DNA of 64,000 nt from Lantana camara (taxonomy: Eukaryota > Streptophyta > Magnoliopsida > Lamiales > Verbenaceae). The notes below the pieces were generated by a model. That model saw only the letters and a program-made list of their open reading frames with translations. It made no database searches and was not told where the DNA came from. Numbering within the stretch: the first letter of the stretch is position 1; each line of letters starts with the position of its first letter. The stretch lies in NCBI GenBank assembly GCA_037501455.1, contig CM074859.1:92462894-92526893 (forward strand), in the 5' to 3' direction. Below are positions 11,495 through 23,454 of this stretch, in pieces. A program made the position numbers and the translations under genes.

Positions 11495-13692
11495 TGTAGC
11501 ACCCCAACATGTAGAGATGCCACACCCCCGCACTACAGGTCGATCCACACACGAAATGGGTGATCCGTATATGAATCAACCTGCAGCGAACGGGTGACAA
11601 TGCAAAGAGATCAACTAGCTAGACGGGACTAATTCATACATGCATTAGAATAAAGCGGAAGCAGAACACACTATCGATCGTTTATCAAGTAATTTACACT
11701 GGAATTTTGCCTATCAATACATTATCATCTCCTAAATACATAACAAGTAGTCTTGATAATAATTCCTTGGAAATGATAAACAAATAAATAAATACACCTT
11801 GCGGGGCTCGAACGCAAGAACTCGACTCAGCTCGATTCCCGCCTAGAATGTACCTGCAAGAACACGACATGTATATCGATGTCCCGAATAACTCCATCAC
11901 TCCCACAAACACTCCCATAACTATATCACTCCAATATACTCCATCACCCCAATCACGATAACACGATAATGGGAAGGTAGCGAGCCTTCACCATTCATGA
12001 TAACACGATAACACGATACTCGTAGCGTCAGGATTCTAGAGGTGGCTCCTACGGGTTCAGGAGGTGGCTCCCGCACATGTAGCACTTTGCCCCGCAGGTT
12101 CAAGAGGTGGCTCCCATGTGCGTAGCACGTTGCCCCGCATAGCACTTAGCTCCTGCGGCTGACGAGCGTTACACGATAACACGATAGGGCTTTGTTCTTC
12201 CTGTGGTTGGACGGACAACCACCAGCCCGAAGACCAGCCCAGCGCCCTCACTAAGGAGGACCTGGCCAGGAGAACGCGTGTACACGATGACGGCATTTCT
12301 TCGCATGATCCTAATAATAACATGATAACCACGGTACGTGCATGGCTTTGCCTGATCTGACTTTCTTGCTAACGGTTGACACGACGATTCATGAATCTAT
12401 GAACGCACTTATTAATCCCGATCTTTGTTCTGGAAAACATTGGGCAAGGAATAGAAACATTTGTACCCTCATTAGACCATAACTTGATAACGTTACCAAA
12501 TAAGCACACGACATGATCAAAAGGCGAGATGGCATGCCATGAACGATGTAGCATAATATATTCATATTATGGCATGATATTGATCATATAATAGCATATT
12601 GGCACCAAATAGAGGTAAAGAAAAGAAAATGGAAATGCATGTTTCTTACAGAAACTTTCTGCCTCTCCAGAGGCCTGGGAACGGTCATTCCGGGCCCTAG
12701 TTCAAAATGGGAATGGCCGTTCCCAGCTACCCGAAGTGACTCCCGAAGATGGGAACGGCCGTTCCGGCTTACAAGCCAAAACGGGAAGGGTCGTTCCCGT
12801 CCTTGCCGCCATGCACACTATTCAAACTATGGGAACGGCCGTTCCCCAAATGCAAATGGAACGGGAAGGGCCGTTCCCATTATGCAGAAGATGCAGAAAC
12901 AGAGGCAGAAACAGGGGAGGCACGAAATATCATCAAATCTTCATAAAACATCATTGAATCCATTTCTAATTGCAAGAACTCTGGAAACTAATATGCATAT
13001 ATATATTCAAGTTATAATAAAATCCAACATAAGCACTTAGTTCAAGCTTAATTCATCAAGAATTCAAGATCACCTCTCATGAACATTTATACCATAAAAC
13101 TCCATAATTCTCAAGATATAAGCATGAAATTTAAGTTACAAGCACATGATCATACTTCTAACATCAAATAATCCAATTATTTCATGAATTCATAAACCCT
13201 AGCCTCACATATAAATTTCAAGAATTCATATAATAACTCATGTATTCCTTGGAATGAAAATTAGAAGAAAAGAGAGCAAGATAGAGGATGATGATGCTTC
13301 AAAACCCATGATTCCTTCAAATTAATGGCTTGAGATGATGGATTCCTCTTCCTTTCTTGAAGGGTTGAGTCTCGGTAAGAGAAGGGAGCAAATATGTATC
13401 TATTTCTTGTATATAATGAAAGATGATCATGAAATGGAAGCATGAAGAAGCATTTAACGTGATTCATCCCTTTGAATTAATGAATTGGCACAAATTGCAA
13501 TTAAGCCCCTTGATTAATCAAGTTATGCAATTAAGTGTATGAGGTTTGGAAAATGATCAATTTAGTCCAAGAATATATTTATGCAATTTAGTCCTTGAAT
13601 TTAAAGAAATGTAAATTAAGGACAATTAGGAAATTAAGGCACATTTGGCAATTAATTCGTGTACCTGGAACGCCGGAAATTGGGGCGTTACA
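11495..13692 (-). repeat. 3' LTR of the minimal element
   Basis: About 2198 bases, differing from the other LTR by scattered substitutions and by lacking a short tandem expansion of CTCCATCACTCCAATATA seen at 14281-14370. It contains palindromes at 12670-12884, and on the - strand TTCTTGCAGGT followed by CTAGGCGG near 11845-11860. ORFs here are chance products of the repeats. Confidence 0.9.
12670..12884. repeat. Cluster of GGAACGGCCGTTCC palindromes (3' LTR)
   Basis: About six copies of GGGAACGGCCGTTCCC or variants occur within 215 bases, some perfect (for example near 12752 and 12833). The same motif fills 15075-15290, 53754-53960 and 59502-59708, linking this element with the 52792-60483 element. 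Confidence 0.85.
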
Positions 13693-13855
13693 ATTCTCCC
13701 CCCCTTAAAAGAATCCGTCCTCGGATTCACTTGATGAGCATGTAAAGCCATAAAGGAATACAATACACAATTAGCAAGTAATCCCTACACTGCTTGACCT
13801 AAACTTGACACGATAGAACCTCGGTTTTGCAACCGGGCTCTGATACCACTTAAGA
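13693..13855 (-). other. 163-bp interior: polypurine tract, primer site, short joint
   Basis: On the - strand, a primer binding site TGGTATCAGAGC (13848-13837), complementary to the 3' end of initiator-Met tRNA, lies 7 bases after the 5' LTR. It is followed by CCCGGTTGCAAAACCGAGG, a small hairpin also present after the primer site of the 52792 element. The other end is a polypurine tract TTTTAAGGGGGGGAGA (about 13710-13694) preceded by a GAATCCGAGGACGGATTC inverted repeat. All cis signals for reverse transcription are kept and everything else is gone. Confidence 0.9.
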
Positions 13856-16096
13856 TGTAGCACCCCAACATGTAGAGATGCCACACCCCCGCACTACAGG
13901 TCGATCCACACACGAAATGGGTGATCCGTACATGAATCAACCTGCAGCGAACGGGTGACAATGCAAAGAGATCAACTAGCTAGACGGGACTAATTCATAC
14001 ATGCATTAGAATAAAGCAGAAGCAGAACACACTATCGACCGTTTATCAAGTAATTTACACTGGAATTTTGCCTATCAATACATTATCATCTCCTAAATAC
14101 ATAACAAGTAGTCTTGATAATAATTCCTTGGAAATGATAAACAAATAAATAAATACACCTTGCGGGGCTCGAACGCAAGAACTCGACTCAGCTCGATTCC
14201 CGCCTAGAATGTACCTGCAAGAACACGACATGTATATCGATGTCCCGAATAACTCCATCACTCCCACGAACACTCCCATAACTCCATCACTCCAATATAC
14301 TCCATCACTCTAATAACTACATCACTCCAATATACTCCATCATTCCAATAACTACATCACTCCAATCACGATAACACGATAATGGGAAGGTAGCGAGCCT
14401 TCACCATTCACGATAACACGATACTCGTAGCGTTAGGATTCTAGAGGTGGCTCCTACGGGTTTAGGAGGTGGCTCCCGCACATGTAGCACTTTGCACCGC
14501 AGGTTCAAGAGGTGGCTCCCATGTGCGTAGCACGCTGCCCCGCATAGCACTTAGCTCCTGCGGCTGACGAGTGTTACACGATAACACGATAAGGCTTTGT
14601 TCTTCCTGTGGTTGGACAGACAACCACCAGCCCGAAGACCAGCCCAGCGCTCTCACTAAGGAGGACCTGGCCAGGAGAACGCGTGTACACGATGACGACA
14701 TTTCTTGGAATGATCCTGAAAATAACATGATAACCACGGAACGTGCATGGCTTTGCCTGATCTGACTTTCTTGCTAACGGTTGACACGACGATTCATGAA
14801 TCTATGAATGCACTTATTAATCCCGATCTCTGTTCTGGAAAACATTGGGCAAGGAATAGAAACATTTGTACCCTCATTAGACCATAACTTGATAACATTA
14901 CCAAATAAGCACACGACATGATCAAAAGGCGAGATGGCATGCCACGAACGATGTAGCATAATACATTCATATTATGGCATGATATTGATCATATAATAGC
15001 ATATTGGGACCAAATAGAGGTAAAGAAAAGAAAATGGAAATGCATGTTTCTTACAGAAACTTTCTGCCTCTCCAGAGGCCTGGGAACGGTCATTCCGGGC
15101 CCTAGTTCAAAATGGGAATGGCCGTTCCCAGCTACCCGAAGTGACTCCCGAAGATGGGAACGGCCGTTCCGGCTTACAAGCCAAAACGGGAAGGGTAGTT
15201 CTCGTCCTTGCCGCCATGCACACTATTCAAACTATGGGAACGGCCATTCCCCAAATGCAAATGGAACGGGAAGGGCCGTTCCCATTATGCAGAAGATGCA
15301 GAAACAGAGGCAGAAACAGGGGAGGCACGAAATATCATCAAATCTTCATAAAACATCATTGAATCCATTTCTAATTGCAAGAACTCTGGAACTAATATGC
15401 ATATATATATTCAAGTTATAATAAAATCCAACATAAGCACTTAGTTCAAGCTTAATTCATCAAGAATTCAAGATCACCTCTCATGAACATTTATACCATA
15501 AAACTCCATAATTCTCAAGATATAAGCATGAAATTTAAGTTACAAGCACATGATCATACTTCTAACATCAAATAATCCAATTATTTCATGAATTCATAAA
15601 CCCTAGCCTCACATATAAATTTCAAGAATTCATATAATAACTCATGTATTCCTTGGAATGAAAATTAGAAGAAAAGAGAGCAAGATAGAGGATGATGATG
15701 CTTCAAAACCCATGATTCCTTCAAATTAATGGCTTGAGATGATGGATTCCTCTTCCTTTCTTGAAGGGTTGAGTCTCAGTAAGAGAAGGGAGCAAATATG
15801 TATCTATTTCTTATATATAATGAAAGATGATCATGAAATGGAAGCATGAAGAAGCATTTAACGTGATTCATCCCTTGGAATTAATGAATTAGCAAAAATT
15901 ATAATTAAGCCCCTTGATTAATCAAGTTATGCAATTAAGTATATGAGGTTTGGAAAATGATCAATTTAGTCCAAGATTATATTTATGCAATTTAGTCCTT
16001 GAATTTAAAGAAATGTGAATTAAGGACAATTAGGAAATTAAGACACATTTGGCAATTAATTCGTGTACCTGGAAAGCCGGAAATTAGGGCGTTACA
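13856..16096 (-). repeat. 5' LTR of the minimal element
   Basis: About 2241 bases. On the - strand a TATATAA-like sequence near 15815-15825 could be the promoter, upstream of the palindrome cluster at 15290-15075, which would therefore be transcribed. TTCTTGCAGGT with CTAGGCGG lies near 14205-14225. Confidence 0.9.
15075..15290. repeat. Cluster of GGAACGGCCGTTCC palindromes (5' LTR)
   Basis: This has the same six-copy arrangement as at 12670-12884, with a few substitutions that break individual palindromes. Confidence 0.85.
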
Positions 16097-17860
16097 TTCT
16101 ACAACGCGTATTTAGAATCCCATGCCAAGCCGCTAGGATTTAAATACACTAATCTTGTTTTAATCGATTGATCTGGTTACTAAGTGATTGTGAGAACAAC
16201 ACTTGGCTCGATTAATTAGACGTCTAGGCTTTGAAAGAAGCTAGGTATAAATTTGTGATTAGGTTGAAGAACCATACATACGTACGTGAGCATTGATTTA
16301 AGCACTGAAGGGCATATGATTTACTCTCTGACCTACTTTCTGTAAGTGATTTATTCTCGATTTTGTTTATTGGTTCGTTTGGTTGATTAGTTATTACTTA
16401 GTTTAATTTTATCATAGTAGTTTAGAACAACACTCTCGATCTTTGTTCGTTCTCTAGATTAGAATTAGTCATAAAAGTGGTTGTTAATTTCCCTTCCCTG
16501 TGGATACGATACCTTAAGTGTTGCAACCGAATTTAGAACTTACACTTGGGTTCAAAATTTGTGTATCACATGTTGATTTCTACCCTTGCATGCGAGTATA
16601 CTCTATTATAGATATGTATGTGCTAAATATGATATGTTGATGATCTTGTGTGAGTCCTGCGTGGATGGAGGTCATGAGGCTTAAAGTTCCATCGCGTAGG
16701 AAGGGTGTAAATATAAAACCAGTTTTGAAGCATATGTAAGCTATTTTGGAAAAACAGTTGTGTTGTGATTATGTAGCGAGTTAGCCATGAAATATTGGCA
16801 TCTGTATGTATGTATGTATGTGGGTCCGAGGAGCTATGGGTAAGGAGCCCCCGGGACGGTTAGGGCCGTCAGGAATATACCTGTGCGTAGTTCCATTTGA
16901 GATATCATTGCGTGACTCAGGGAGATAGGGGAGGCGTGATATCTTGAGCCATCAGTGTACAGTCAGGGAGGACTCTTGTGGGTTCACTACCCCTTGAGGG
17001 TATGTCTGTTATGGATGGTTTGGGGACGGTACATCTCCTCCATCATTGGTGTGACGGTTGGATTGATTTTGTATTTTATGTTTTGATATGTTCTGAGGAG
17101 TAAAGGTTGGAAGCTCATACTCGCCGAGCATGTGATCTGTTCTGTCTGGGAATCATGAATCGAGATAGAGTTTCTGAAATGTTTTGTAAATCTTATATAA
17201 CTATCTTTTGGGTACTTTGGGAAATGTTTTGGTATGTAACACCTATCTCCGGTTCATGAGTCCACCCTTCTGATATGTGCTATGCTCTATATATATACAG
17301 TGGGTGTGCGTTAGCCCCCTCACTCAGTCAGTTGACTGACACCTCATTTTATCTTTTAGTTGCAGGTTTCTTTTGGCTTGAGCTAGGCGGAAGTGAGTCT
17401 TCTGAGTCACACTTGCCGGTTTAGTTGGTGTTAAGATGCATTTGTCACATACTCTATTTATGTTATGTATTCTTATTTCGCTTTTGGAGATTATGTTTTA
17501 TGCTCTACTTAGACTTAAACCCGTGTGGGGTTAGTATGCTAGCATTTGGAGGTAATTAGCTATTCTGCTGATACTTATATTGGTTTATTACGTTGCGATG
17601 ATTTGAGATTCGGGACTAGGTATCTATGCTAGTTGAACCCGTCACTTATTTTGTACGTTGATTTAATTGCTTCAGCTATCTAATGATAATTGTTTAAATT
17701 GCTTCCACGCTCTGAGTCTGTCGAGTTAGATCCGCCTAGCCTAGTGTGTGAGTTGGTCTCCTGTTCGCTTTGATTTGAATTCGGGCATGGACTTTCCATT
17801 TCGTGATCGGGTCTGGGTCTTAGTGCGGGGGATGTGGCATCCTCCGTTTGGGGTGTTACA

Positions 17861-19670
17861 CTTCACGCGGCTTGATTCCTAAAAGCTCCTTCAAATCTTT
17901 CAAGACTTAGCGATAGTAGCCCTCTAGAGAAATAGTCCACCAACCGCGACCACGATCCGAAAAGGGAGTGTGCTAGTCCTATATTCGGTATCTAGGCTTT
18001 AGGGTTTAGTGTATAATTATGGAGAAAGAGAAGTTGCTATCCTCCCCCATGGGGTTCGAACCCCATTCCTTGTTAGCCAAGGATTCCAAAGAAAGAGAAT
18101 TTGCTATCCTCCCCCATGGGGTTCGAACCCCATTCCTTGTTAGCCAAGGATTCCAAACTCCTTTTGGAAAGGGATTTCTTGCTTGGAGACTAAGTCTCTT
18201 ACTTTGACCAAAAGTCCACCTTTTGACCAACTTGTTGGGAAAGAATAATATCTAACTCCTTTAGATATTTATTTTACTTTATTTATCTAATAATAAATAA
18301 CTTGAAGACTAAGAATTAATTAATTCATAACTAATTATTTGTTAGACTTTATTTCTCCAAATTAGAACTTTAATATTAATTCAAAATTAAATCAAAGTCC
18401 ATTAAATAATTAACGTATTAATTATTTAATATATACACATGCTTGCATGTGGCTATATGTGTCTATAAGGACACATGTCATTCACGCCTCCCACACGTGT
18501 GCTTGACATGTGTGGGTCCCACTATTCATTAATTGTTCGATCAACTCGTATAATCGATTCAAGCCTTAACCCACGTGACCGGGTTGTTGTGTGTGACCCT
18601 CTAAGTTCTTAATTTAATTAGCAGTGACCCTAATTAATTAATTCTCTAATTAATTAATCACTCCACAATTTAAACTACCATAGTCTAGCAACAGGTGTTT
18701 GACCCCTAGCTGAATAAGAATGCCTCGATTCGACAGAACCTTTAAGTAATTGACATATGAGAGATACAATCCTCCTACGTCCCATATCTCAATCAAGATC
18801 TAGGGCAACGAAATAGTTAGAACCCTAATAATCTTGATCTTAATGTTAAGTGCATTTCATATCCATTTGATCTCAATCCAAGAAACTCTTTTCTTGATGT
18901 CTTGATCCACTGCCTTGGCCAAGGACACCTAGATGGCATATGAATGACTTACACAATAAGAGATCATCACCTTGCTAATGTAAGTGTAGGTCCTTTATTG
19001 ATTCTTATATACTTTCATGTGCCACTTGTGCAGCCCCAGCATAAGCCTTGAATCAGTTGTCTAAGGTGACACCATTTAAAGCTTACACCTAAGACTACAG
19101 AGTTAGCTCATAAAGTATCAATGGAACCTCAAGTTTAAGGATCACTTAATCACATCAATGACTGATGAGATATTTCCTAATCTAGAAGTTTCTATTTCCA
19201 GATATAGAAACTTGTTCCCATTTAGGAATCTTCTCACACGGGATACCTCAGTGTACCTACTTAGAATAAGTAAGCACCCCCATGTATCACGCACGTATCA
19301 ACTATACACTTTGCACCCTATTAAACAAGGTGGTCCTTCTTAAGGGCGTGATCACATGAGCAAGCCTCGAACGAGTCAAGTTGACACTCCCACTGTCTGT
19401 AGGACTCATTGGCTTGAAGTGATTTCTAATCATGACTTATGTGATATAGGGCTCGTCTCATGAACCACTTCACCTAAATGGTTGAGTCCTATAAGTCATA
19501 TTGATTAGGGGAGGTCTTATACATGTGCAGTCAAAAGAAACATACAATCAAGCAAGAACATATAAAGAAGTGTTGCCTTAATTCGTATTATTCAAAGATT
19601 GTTTGTGATTTACAAAAGAAAAGTACTAAAGCTGACTATTAGATTGGCTTTCAGGGCACTATTCCTAACA
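17861..19670 (-). repeat. 3' LTR of the - strand copia, main piece
   Basis: It continues the LTR cut at 8004; 17861-17865 is the duplicated CTTCA. On the - strand the LTR starts at 19670 with TGTTAGGAATAGTGCC, directly after a polypurine tract (19671-19682). It holds the duplicated core palindrome at 18024-18157 and ACGT-core motifs near 18490-18510. Confidence 0.9.
18024..18157 (-). repeat. 67-bp tandem duplication with an 18-bp perfect palindrome
   Basis: 18024-18090 and 18091-18157 are nearly identical. Each holds ATGGGGTTCGAACCCCAT (18049-18066 and 18116-18133). The 5' LTR of the same element has AGGGGTTCGAACCCCT next to its TATA box at 38414-38429, so the duplication affects the core-promoter region. 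The centre GGTTCGAACC also fits the RNA polymerase III B-box consensus, but no tRNA is present. Confidence 0.85.
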
Positions 19671-20260
19671 ATCTCCCACTTGCCCGCCAAAGCCATTTAA
19701 GAGCTAATCTAAGTTCCATCTTCGCAAGATGACCTTCGAAAGCTTCTCGACTGAGGGGTTTAGTAAGCGGGTCTGCCACGTTCTCTGGTAATGTGACCCT
19801 CTCAATTTGCACATCACCTCGTTTGATGATATCATGGATTAGGTGATACTTCCTCATAATGTGCTTGGTCCGTTGGTGAGATCTTGGTTCTCTTGCTTGA
19901 GCAACCACCCCCAGTGTTATCAAAAAATACAGTATCAGGGTCTTTCATGCTAGGAACGACATTCAAATCTTGAATGAAGTTTCTATTCCAAACACCTTCC
20001 TTAGCTGCATTTTTTGCAGCTAAGTATTCGATCTCAGCAGTCGAATCTGCAGTGGCCGTCTGCTTAGAACTTTTCCAACACACTACTCCGCCGTTAAGGC
20101 AGAAAATGTATCCTGACATTGACTTAAAATCATCCAAGTCAGATGCAAAGCTTGCATCGCAGTATCCTCCGATTTCTAGATCGTTCAGTCCTCCGTATAC
20201 TAAGAACAAATCCTTAGTGCTTCGTAAGTACTTTAGGATATTCATCATGGCAGTCCAGTG
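19671..20260 (-). pseudogene. RNase H end of the - strand copia polyprotein
   Basis: This is the copia RNase H, which would remove RNA from the RNA/DNA hybrid. Visible on the - strand are GYCDASFASDLDDFKS near 20170 with the first catalytic Asp, a KSSKQTATADSTAEIEYLA block near 20050, where TAEAEY is usual, and the C-terminal HIMRKYHLIHDII block near 19840. A frame change near 19910 separates the two parts. The natural stop after LALKWL has become a Trp codon, so the frame reads into the LTR. The polypurine tract follows at 19682-19671. Non-functional. Confidence 0.85.
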
Positions 20261-20284
20261 ACCTTCTCTAGGGTCTGATTGGAA

Positions 20285-21280
20285 TCATCTCGTTACACTA
20301 AGTGCATATGCCACATCTAGTCGGGTACACAACATTGCATACATTATGCTACCTATTGCCGAAGCATAAGGCACATGAGTCATTCTTTCCTTCTCAAGGT
20401 TTGTCTTAGGACACATCTTCTTAAAAAGAGACGTTCCTACACTCATGGGAAGAACTTTTCTCTTCGCATTCTCCATACTGAATCGTTTCAGTACTTTATC
20501 TATATACATCGATTGTGATAGTCCTATTAATCTCTTAGATCTATCCCTATAGATCTTAATATTTAGACTGTAGGACGCATCACCAAGATCTTTCATCTCG
20601 AGTTGGTTCGATAACCAAGACTTGATAACTTTCATGTCATCCTTCGAATTCCCAATTAGAAGGATGGCATCAACATAAAGCACCAAGAATTGCACTGAAG
20701 TCTCCAATTCCTTTCTATACACGCAGGACTCATTTGAATTTTGAACGAAGCCAAACGCTTTGACTGCTTCATCAAAAGGAATGTTCCAATTCCTAGAAGC
20801 CTGTTTCAATCCGTAGATTGATCTTTGGAGTTTGCAAACCTCTTGCTCACTCCCACTGAATGTGAAACCTATGGGTTGATCCATATAAATGCCTTTATCA
20901 ATGTCTCCATTGAGAAAGGTAGTTTTCACATCCATTTGCCATATCTCATAGCCGTAATATGCAGCAATGACAAGCATGATCCGAATGGACTTTTGCATTG
21001 CAACCGGTGAGAAGGTTTCATCAAAGTCCACACTGGGCCTTTAAGTGAAGCCTTTTGCAACCAGTCTTTCCTTATAGGCTGCAATGCTTCCATCTACTCC
21101 AACCTTTCTCTTAAAGATCCATTTGCAACCTATGGGTTTGACCCCATCGGGCAAATCTACCAAGGTCCAAACTTGGTTGGAGTACATGGAATCCATTTTG
21201 GATTTCATAGCTTGTTTCCATTGTATAGAATCCGAGTCTGACAGTGCCTCCTCATATATTAGAGGATCATTATCCTCTTG
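20285..21280 (-). pseudogene. Reverse transcriptase of the - strand copia, active site lost
   Basis: The frame 20285-21031 (- strand) shows copia RT blocks in order: DFDETFSPVAMQKSIRI, QMDVKTTFLNGD, QRSIYGLKQASRNW, the active-site box and the IGSIMYAMLCTR block. The active-site box reads YVDA at 20666-20677 instead of YVDD, removing one of the two metal-binding Asp residues. The start of RT (21032-21280) is in other frames. A stop and a frame change separate it from RNase H. The + copy at 29042-29746 keeps YVDD, so the loss is specific to this copy. Confidence 0.85.
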
Positions 21281-21301
21281 AGAGATTTCATGGAAGAAAC
21301 C

Positions 21302-22256
21302 CTACCATCTCTTCGGCTGTCTAGGAATGCGTTCAGAATAACTTAGAGGAGGATTTTTACGTGTATCGAAGTTCGTGATTGGTTGTGAGGTATCAGAATA
21401 GGACGTGTCCTCTAAATGTGGCATGGGAATATCTCGAACTTCTTCGAGTTCTGTGATCTTGCCTTTCTTTTCTTCTATGAACGATTCCTCAAGAAAAGTT
21501 GCATTTCTTGAAACAAACACCTTTTGTTCAATTTGATCATAGAAATAGTATCATATGGATTCCTAAGGATAGCCAACAAAGTAGCATAAGTTAGAATGAG
21601 CTTCTAACTCATCTCCCATTGTCCTCTTCACATAAGCAGGACAACTCCAAATTCTTAAGTAAGAGTAACTAGGGATTTTACCATACCACATTTCATAGGG
21701 CGTTTTAGGGACTGATTTGGAGGGGACAAGATTCAAAATCTTGGCTGCACTTTCTAGGGCATAACCCCAGAAAGAAGGTGGTAAGTCAGTGAAACTCAAC
21801 ATGGAATGAACCATATCAAGTAGGGTTCGATTCCTTCTTTCAGAAACTCCATTAAGCTGAGGAGTTCCCGGAGGAGTCCACTGAGAGACAATACCATTAT
21901 CTCTGAGATGATAAAGGAATTCTTCACTAAGATACTCACCACCTCGATCAGCTCGAAGTGTCTTGATCTTGTGACCAGTTTGGTTCTCAACCTCCTTTTG
22001 AAATTCTAAGAATTTCTCAAAAGCCTCAGATTTGTACTTCATTAAGTACATATAACCAAAACGACTAAAGTCGTCAATAAAGGTTATGAAGTGCTGGTGA
22101 TTATTTCTTGTGCTTACACTAAGTGGTCCACAAACATCATAATAGATTAAATCCAATGTCCTAGTGGCGCGTTCAACACTACCTTTAAAGGGTGTTTTAG
22201 ATATTTTTCCTTTGAGACAGGATTCGCAAAAAGTTAATTGTCTAAGGTCATTTATG
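21302..22256 (-). pseudogene. Integrase and following linker of the - strand copia
   Basis: On the - strand 21563-22156 is open and carries the integrase core: first Asp in YYDVCGPL, second Asp in LRADRGGEY, and Glu in NGVSERRNR, all present. This is the best preserved domain of the copy. The zinc-binding end (CESCLKGK, near 22215) is upstream. A later frame (21302-21520) holds the linker with SRNATFLEE. Upstream of integrase, about 0.9 kb of gag and protease is missing: gag text ending in MDMP near 22262 passes straight into the pre-integrase region. Confidence 0.85.
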
Positions 22257-22325
22257 GAGGCATGTCCATGGAGGTAAGTTTCTCAGTGAGAGCAAGAAAC
22301 TTGAGTCCATATTCATGGACACTTG
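22257..22325 (-). pseudogene. Gag fragment at the + copia insertion site
   Basis: The - strand encodes a gag fragment around VHEYGLKFLALTEK. It is interrupted at ACTTG (22321-22325) by the + strand copia and resumes after the second ACTTG at 35574-35578. Confidence 0.8.
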
Positions 22326-23454
22326 TGTTAGGAATAGTTCCCTAGAAAGCATATTATATATCCGCTTTGTGCTTTTCCTTATTGTAATCACAGACAATCT
22401 TTGAATAAAATAACGAATTGAGGCAACACTTCTTTATATGCTCTTGTTTGGTATGCGTTTACTTTAGCTGTGCATGTATGAGAACTCCCCTAATCCTGAT
22501 GACTTTAGGACTCTACCATTTAGGTGAAATGGTTCATGAAACGAGCCCTATTTCATATAAGTCATGATTAGTAAAATACTCCAAGCCGATGAGTCCTACA
22601 GACAGTGAGAGTGTCAACCTAACTCCTCTAAGGCTTGCTTGTGGGATCACGCCCTTAAGAAGGACCACCTTGTTTCATGGAGGTGCAAAGTGTATAGTTG
22701 ATAAGTGCGTGATACATGAGGTTGCTTACTTCCATAAGTAAGTTCACTGAGGTGCCCCGTGTGAGAAGATTCCTAAATGGGAAAGGAAGTTTCTATTTCA
22801 GGAAATGGAAACTTCCAGATTAGGAAATATCTCACGAGTCATTGATGTGATTAATTGATCCTTAGACTTCAGGTTCCTTGTCACTTTATGAGTTAACTCT
22901 GTAGTCTTAGGTATAAGCTTTAAAGGGTGTTGCCTTAGACAACTGATTCAAGGCTTATGCTGGGGCTGCACAAGTGCCTCATGAAAGTGAATGAGAATCA
23001 AGAAAGGACATACACTTCCATTTGCAAGGTGATCTCTGATTGTGTAAGTCATTCATATGCCATATGGAGTCCTTGGCCAAGGCAGTAGATCAAGACATCA
23101 AGAAAAGGGTTTCTTGGATTGAGATCAAATGGATATGAAATGCACTTAGCTTTAAGACCAGATTATTGGGGTTCTGATTATTCCCTTGCCCTAGATCTTG
23201 GTTGAGAGATAGTAAGTAGGAGGATTATATCTCACATGAATCAATGACTTAAAGGTTCTGTCGAATCGATACATTCCAATTCAGCTAGGGGTTAAACACC
23301 TGTGCTAGACTAAGGTCGTTTAATCTGTGGACTGATTAATTAATTAGGGTCACTGCTAATTGAATTGAGAACCTAGAGGGTCACACGCAACAACTTGGTT
23401 ACATGAGTTGAGGCTTTAAAATGATTAAACGAGTTAATCGGGCTAAAGGGGTTC

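Larger units (their letters stand above)
11495..16096 (-). mobile_element. Minimal LTR retrotransposon: 2.2-kb LTRs, 163-bp interior
   Basis: Two near-identical LTRs (11495-13692, 13856-16096) in the same orientation flank only 163 bases. TTCTA duplications lie at 11490-11494 and 16097-16101. Read on the - strand the order is 5' LTR (starts at 16096, TGTAACGCCC), primer site, a short joint, polypurine tract, 3' LTR. The interior matches the two ends of the interior of the 52792-60483 element, so this is a deletion derivative of that group. It has no coding capacity and would need proteins from an autonomous partner not present here. The near identity of its LTRs suggests recent movement. Confidence 0.9.
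10580..16577. mobile_element. Insertion bounded by a 10-bp direct repeat, class unknown
   Basis: ACATGTTGAT occurs at 10580-10589 and 16568-16577. Joining the outer flanks restores a continuous LTR sequence that fits related LTRs. Without the nested 11495-16096 element (and one copy of its duplication) the insert is about 1.4 kb. It contains GTGTC/GACAC palindromes at 10764-10888 and CCTTCCCTGTGGATACGATA near 16490, a type of sequence I associate with plant retroelement untranslated regions. No terminal inverted repeats, poly(A) tail or ORF of note were found. A 9-10 bp duplication suggests a Mutator-like or non-LTR mechanism, but this is unproven. Confidence 0.45.
8005..17860 (+). mobile_element. 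Solo long LTR (about 3.9 kb net) with CTTCA target duplication
   Basis: It starts TGTGACGCCCCG at 8005, ends GGGTGTTACA at 17860, and is flanked by CTTCA at 8000-8004 and 17861-17865. Removing the inner insertion at 10590-16577 leaves about 3.87 kb. There is no second LTR, primer site or polypurine tract, so it is a solo LTR left by recombination. It carries a TATA box at 8437-8443, a pyrimidine-rich leader, a GC-rich block at 8640-9520, a splice donor-like site at 10535-10542, an acceptor-like TTGCAG ending at 17365 and CTAGGCGG at 17383-17390. No real gene is seen. Confidence 0.85.

Noticed and set aside
12639..13040. 133-aa ORF (and its near-copy at 15044-15421)
   Set aside because: It runs through the palindrome cluster and reflects the repeated GGAACGGCC units; it lies antisense inside an LTR and has no domain.
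18049..18133. tRNA gene suggested by GGTTCGAACC
   Set aside because: No cloverleaf arms, A box or acceptor stem around it; it is a palindrome in an LTR.
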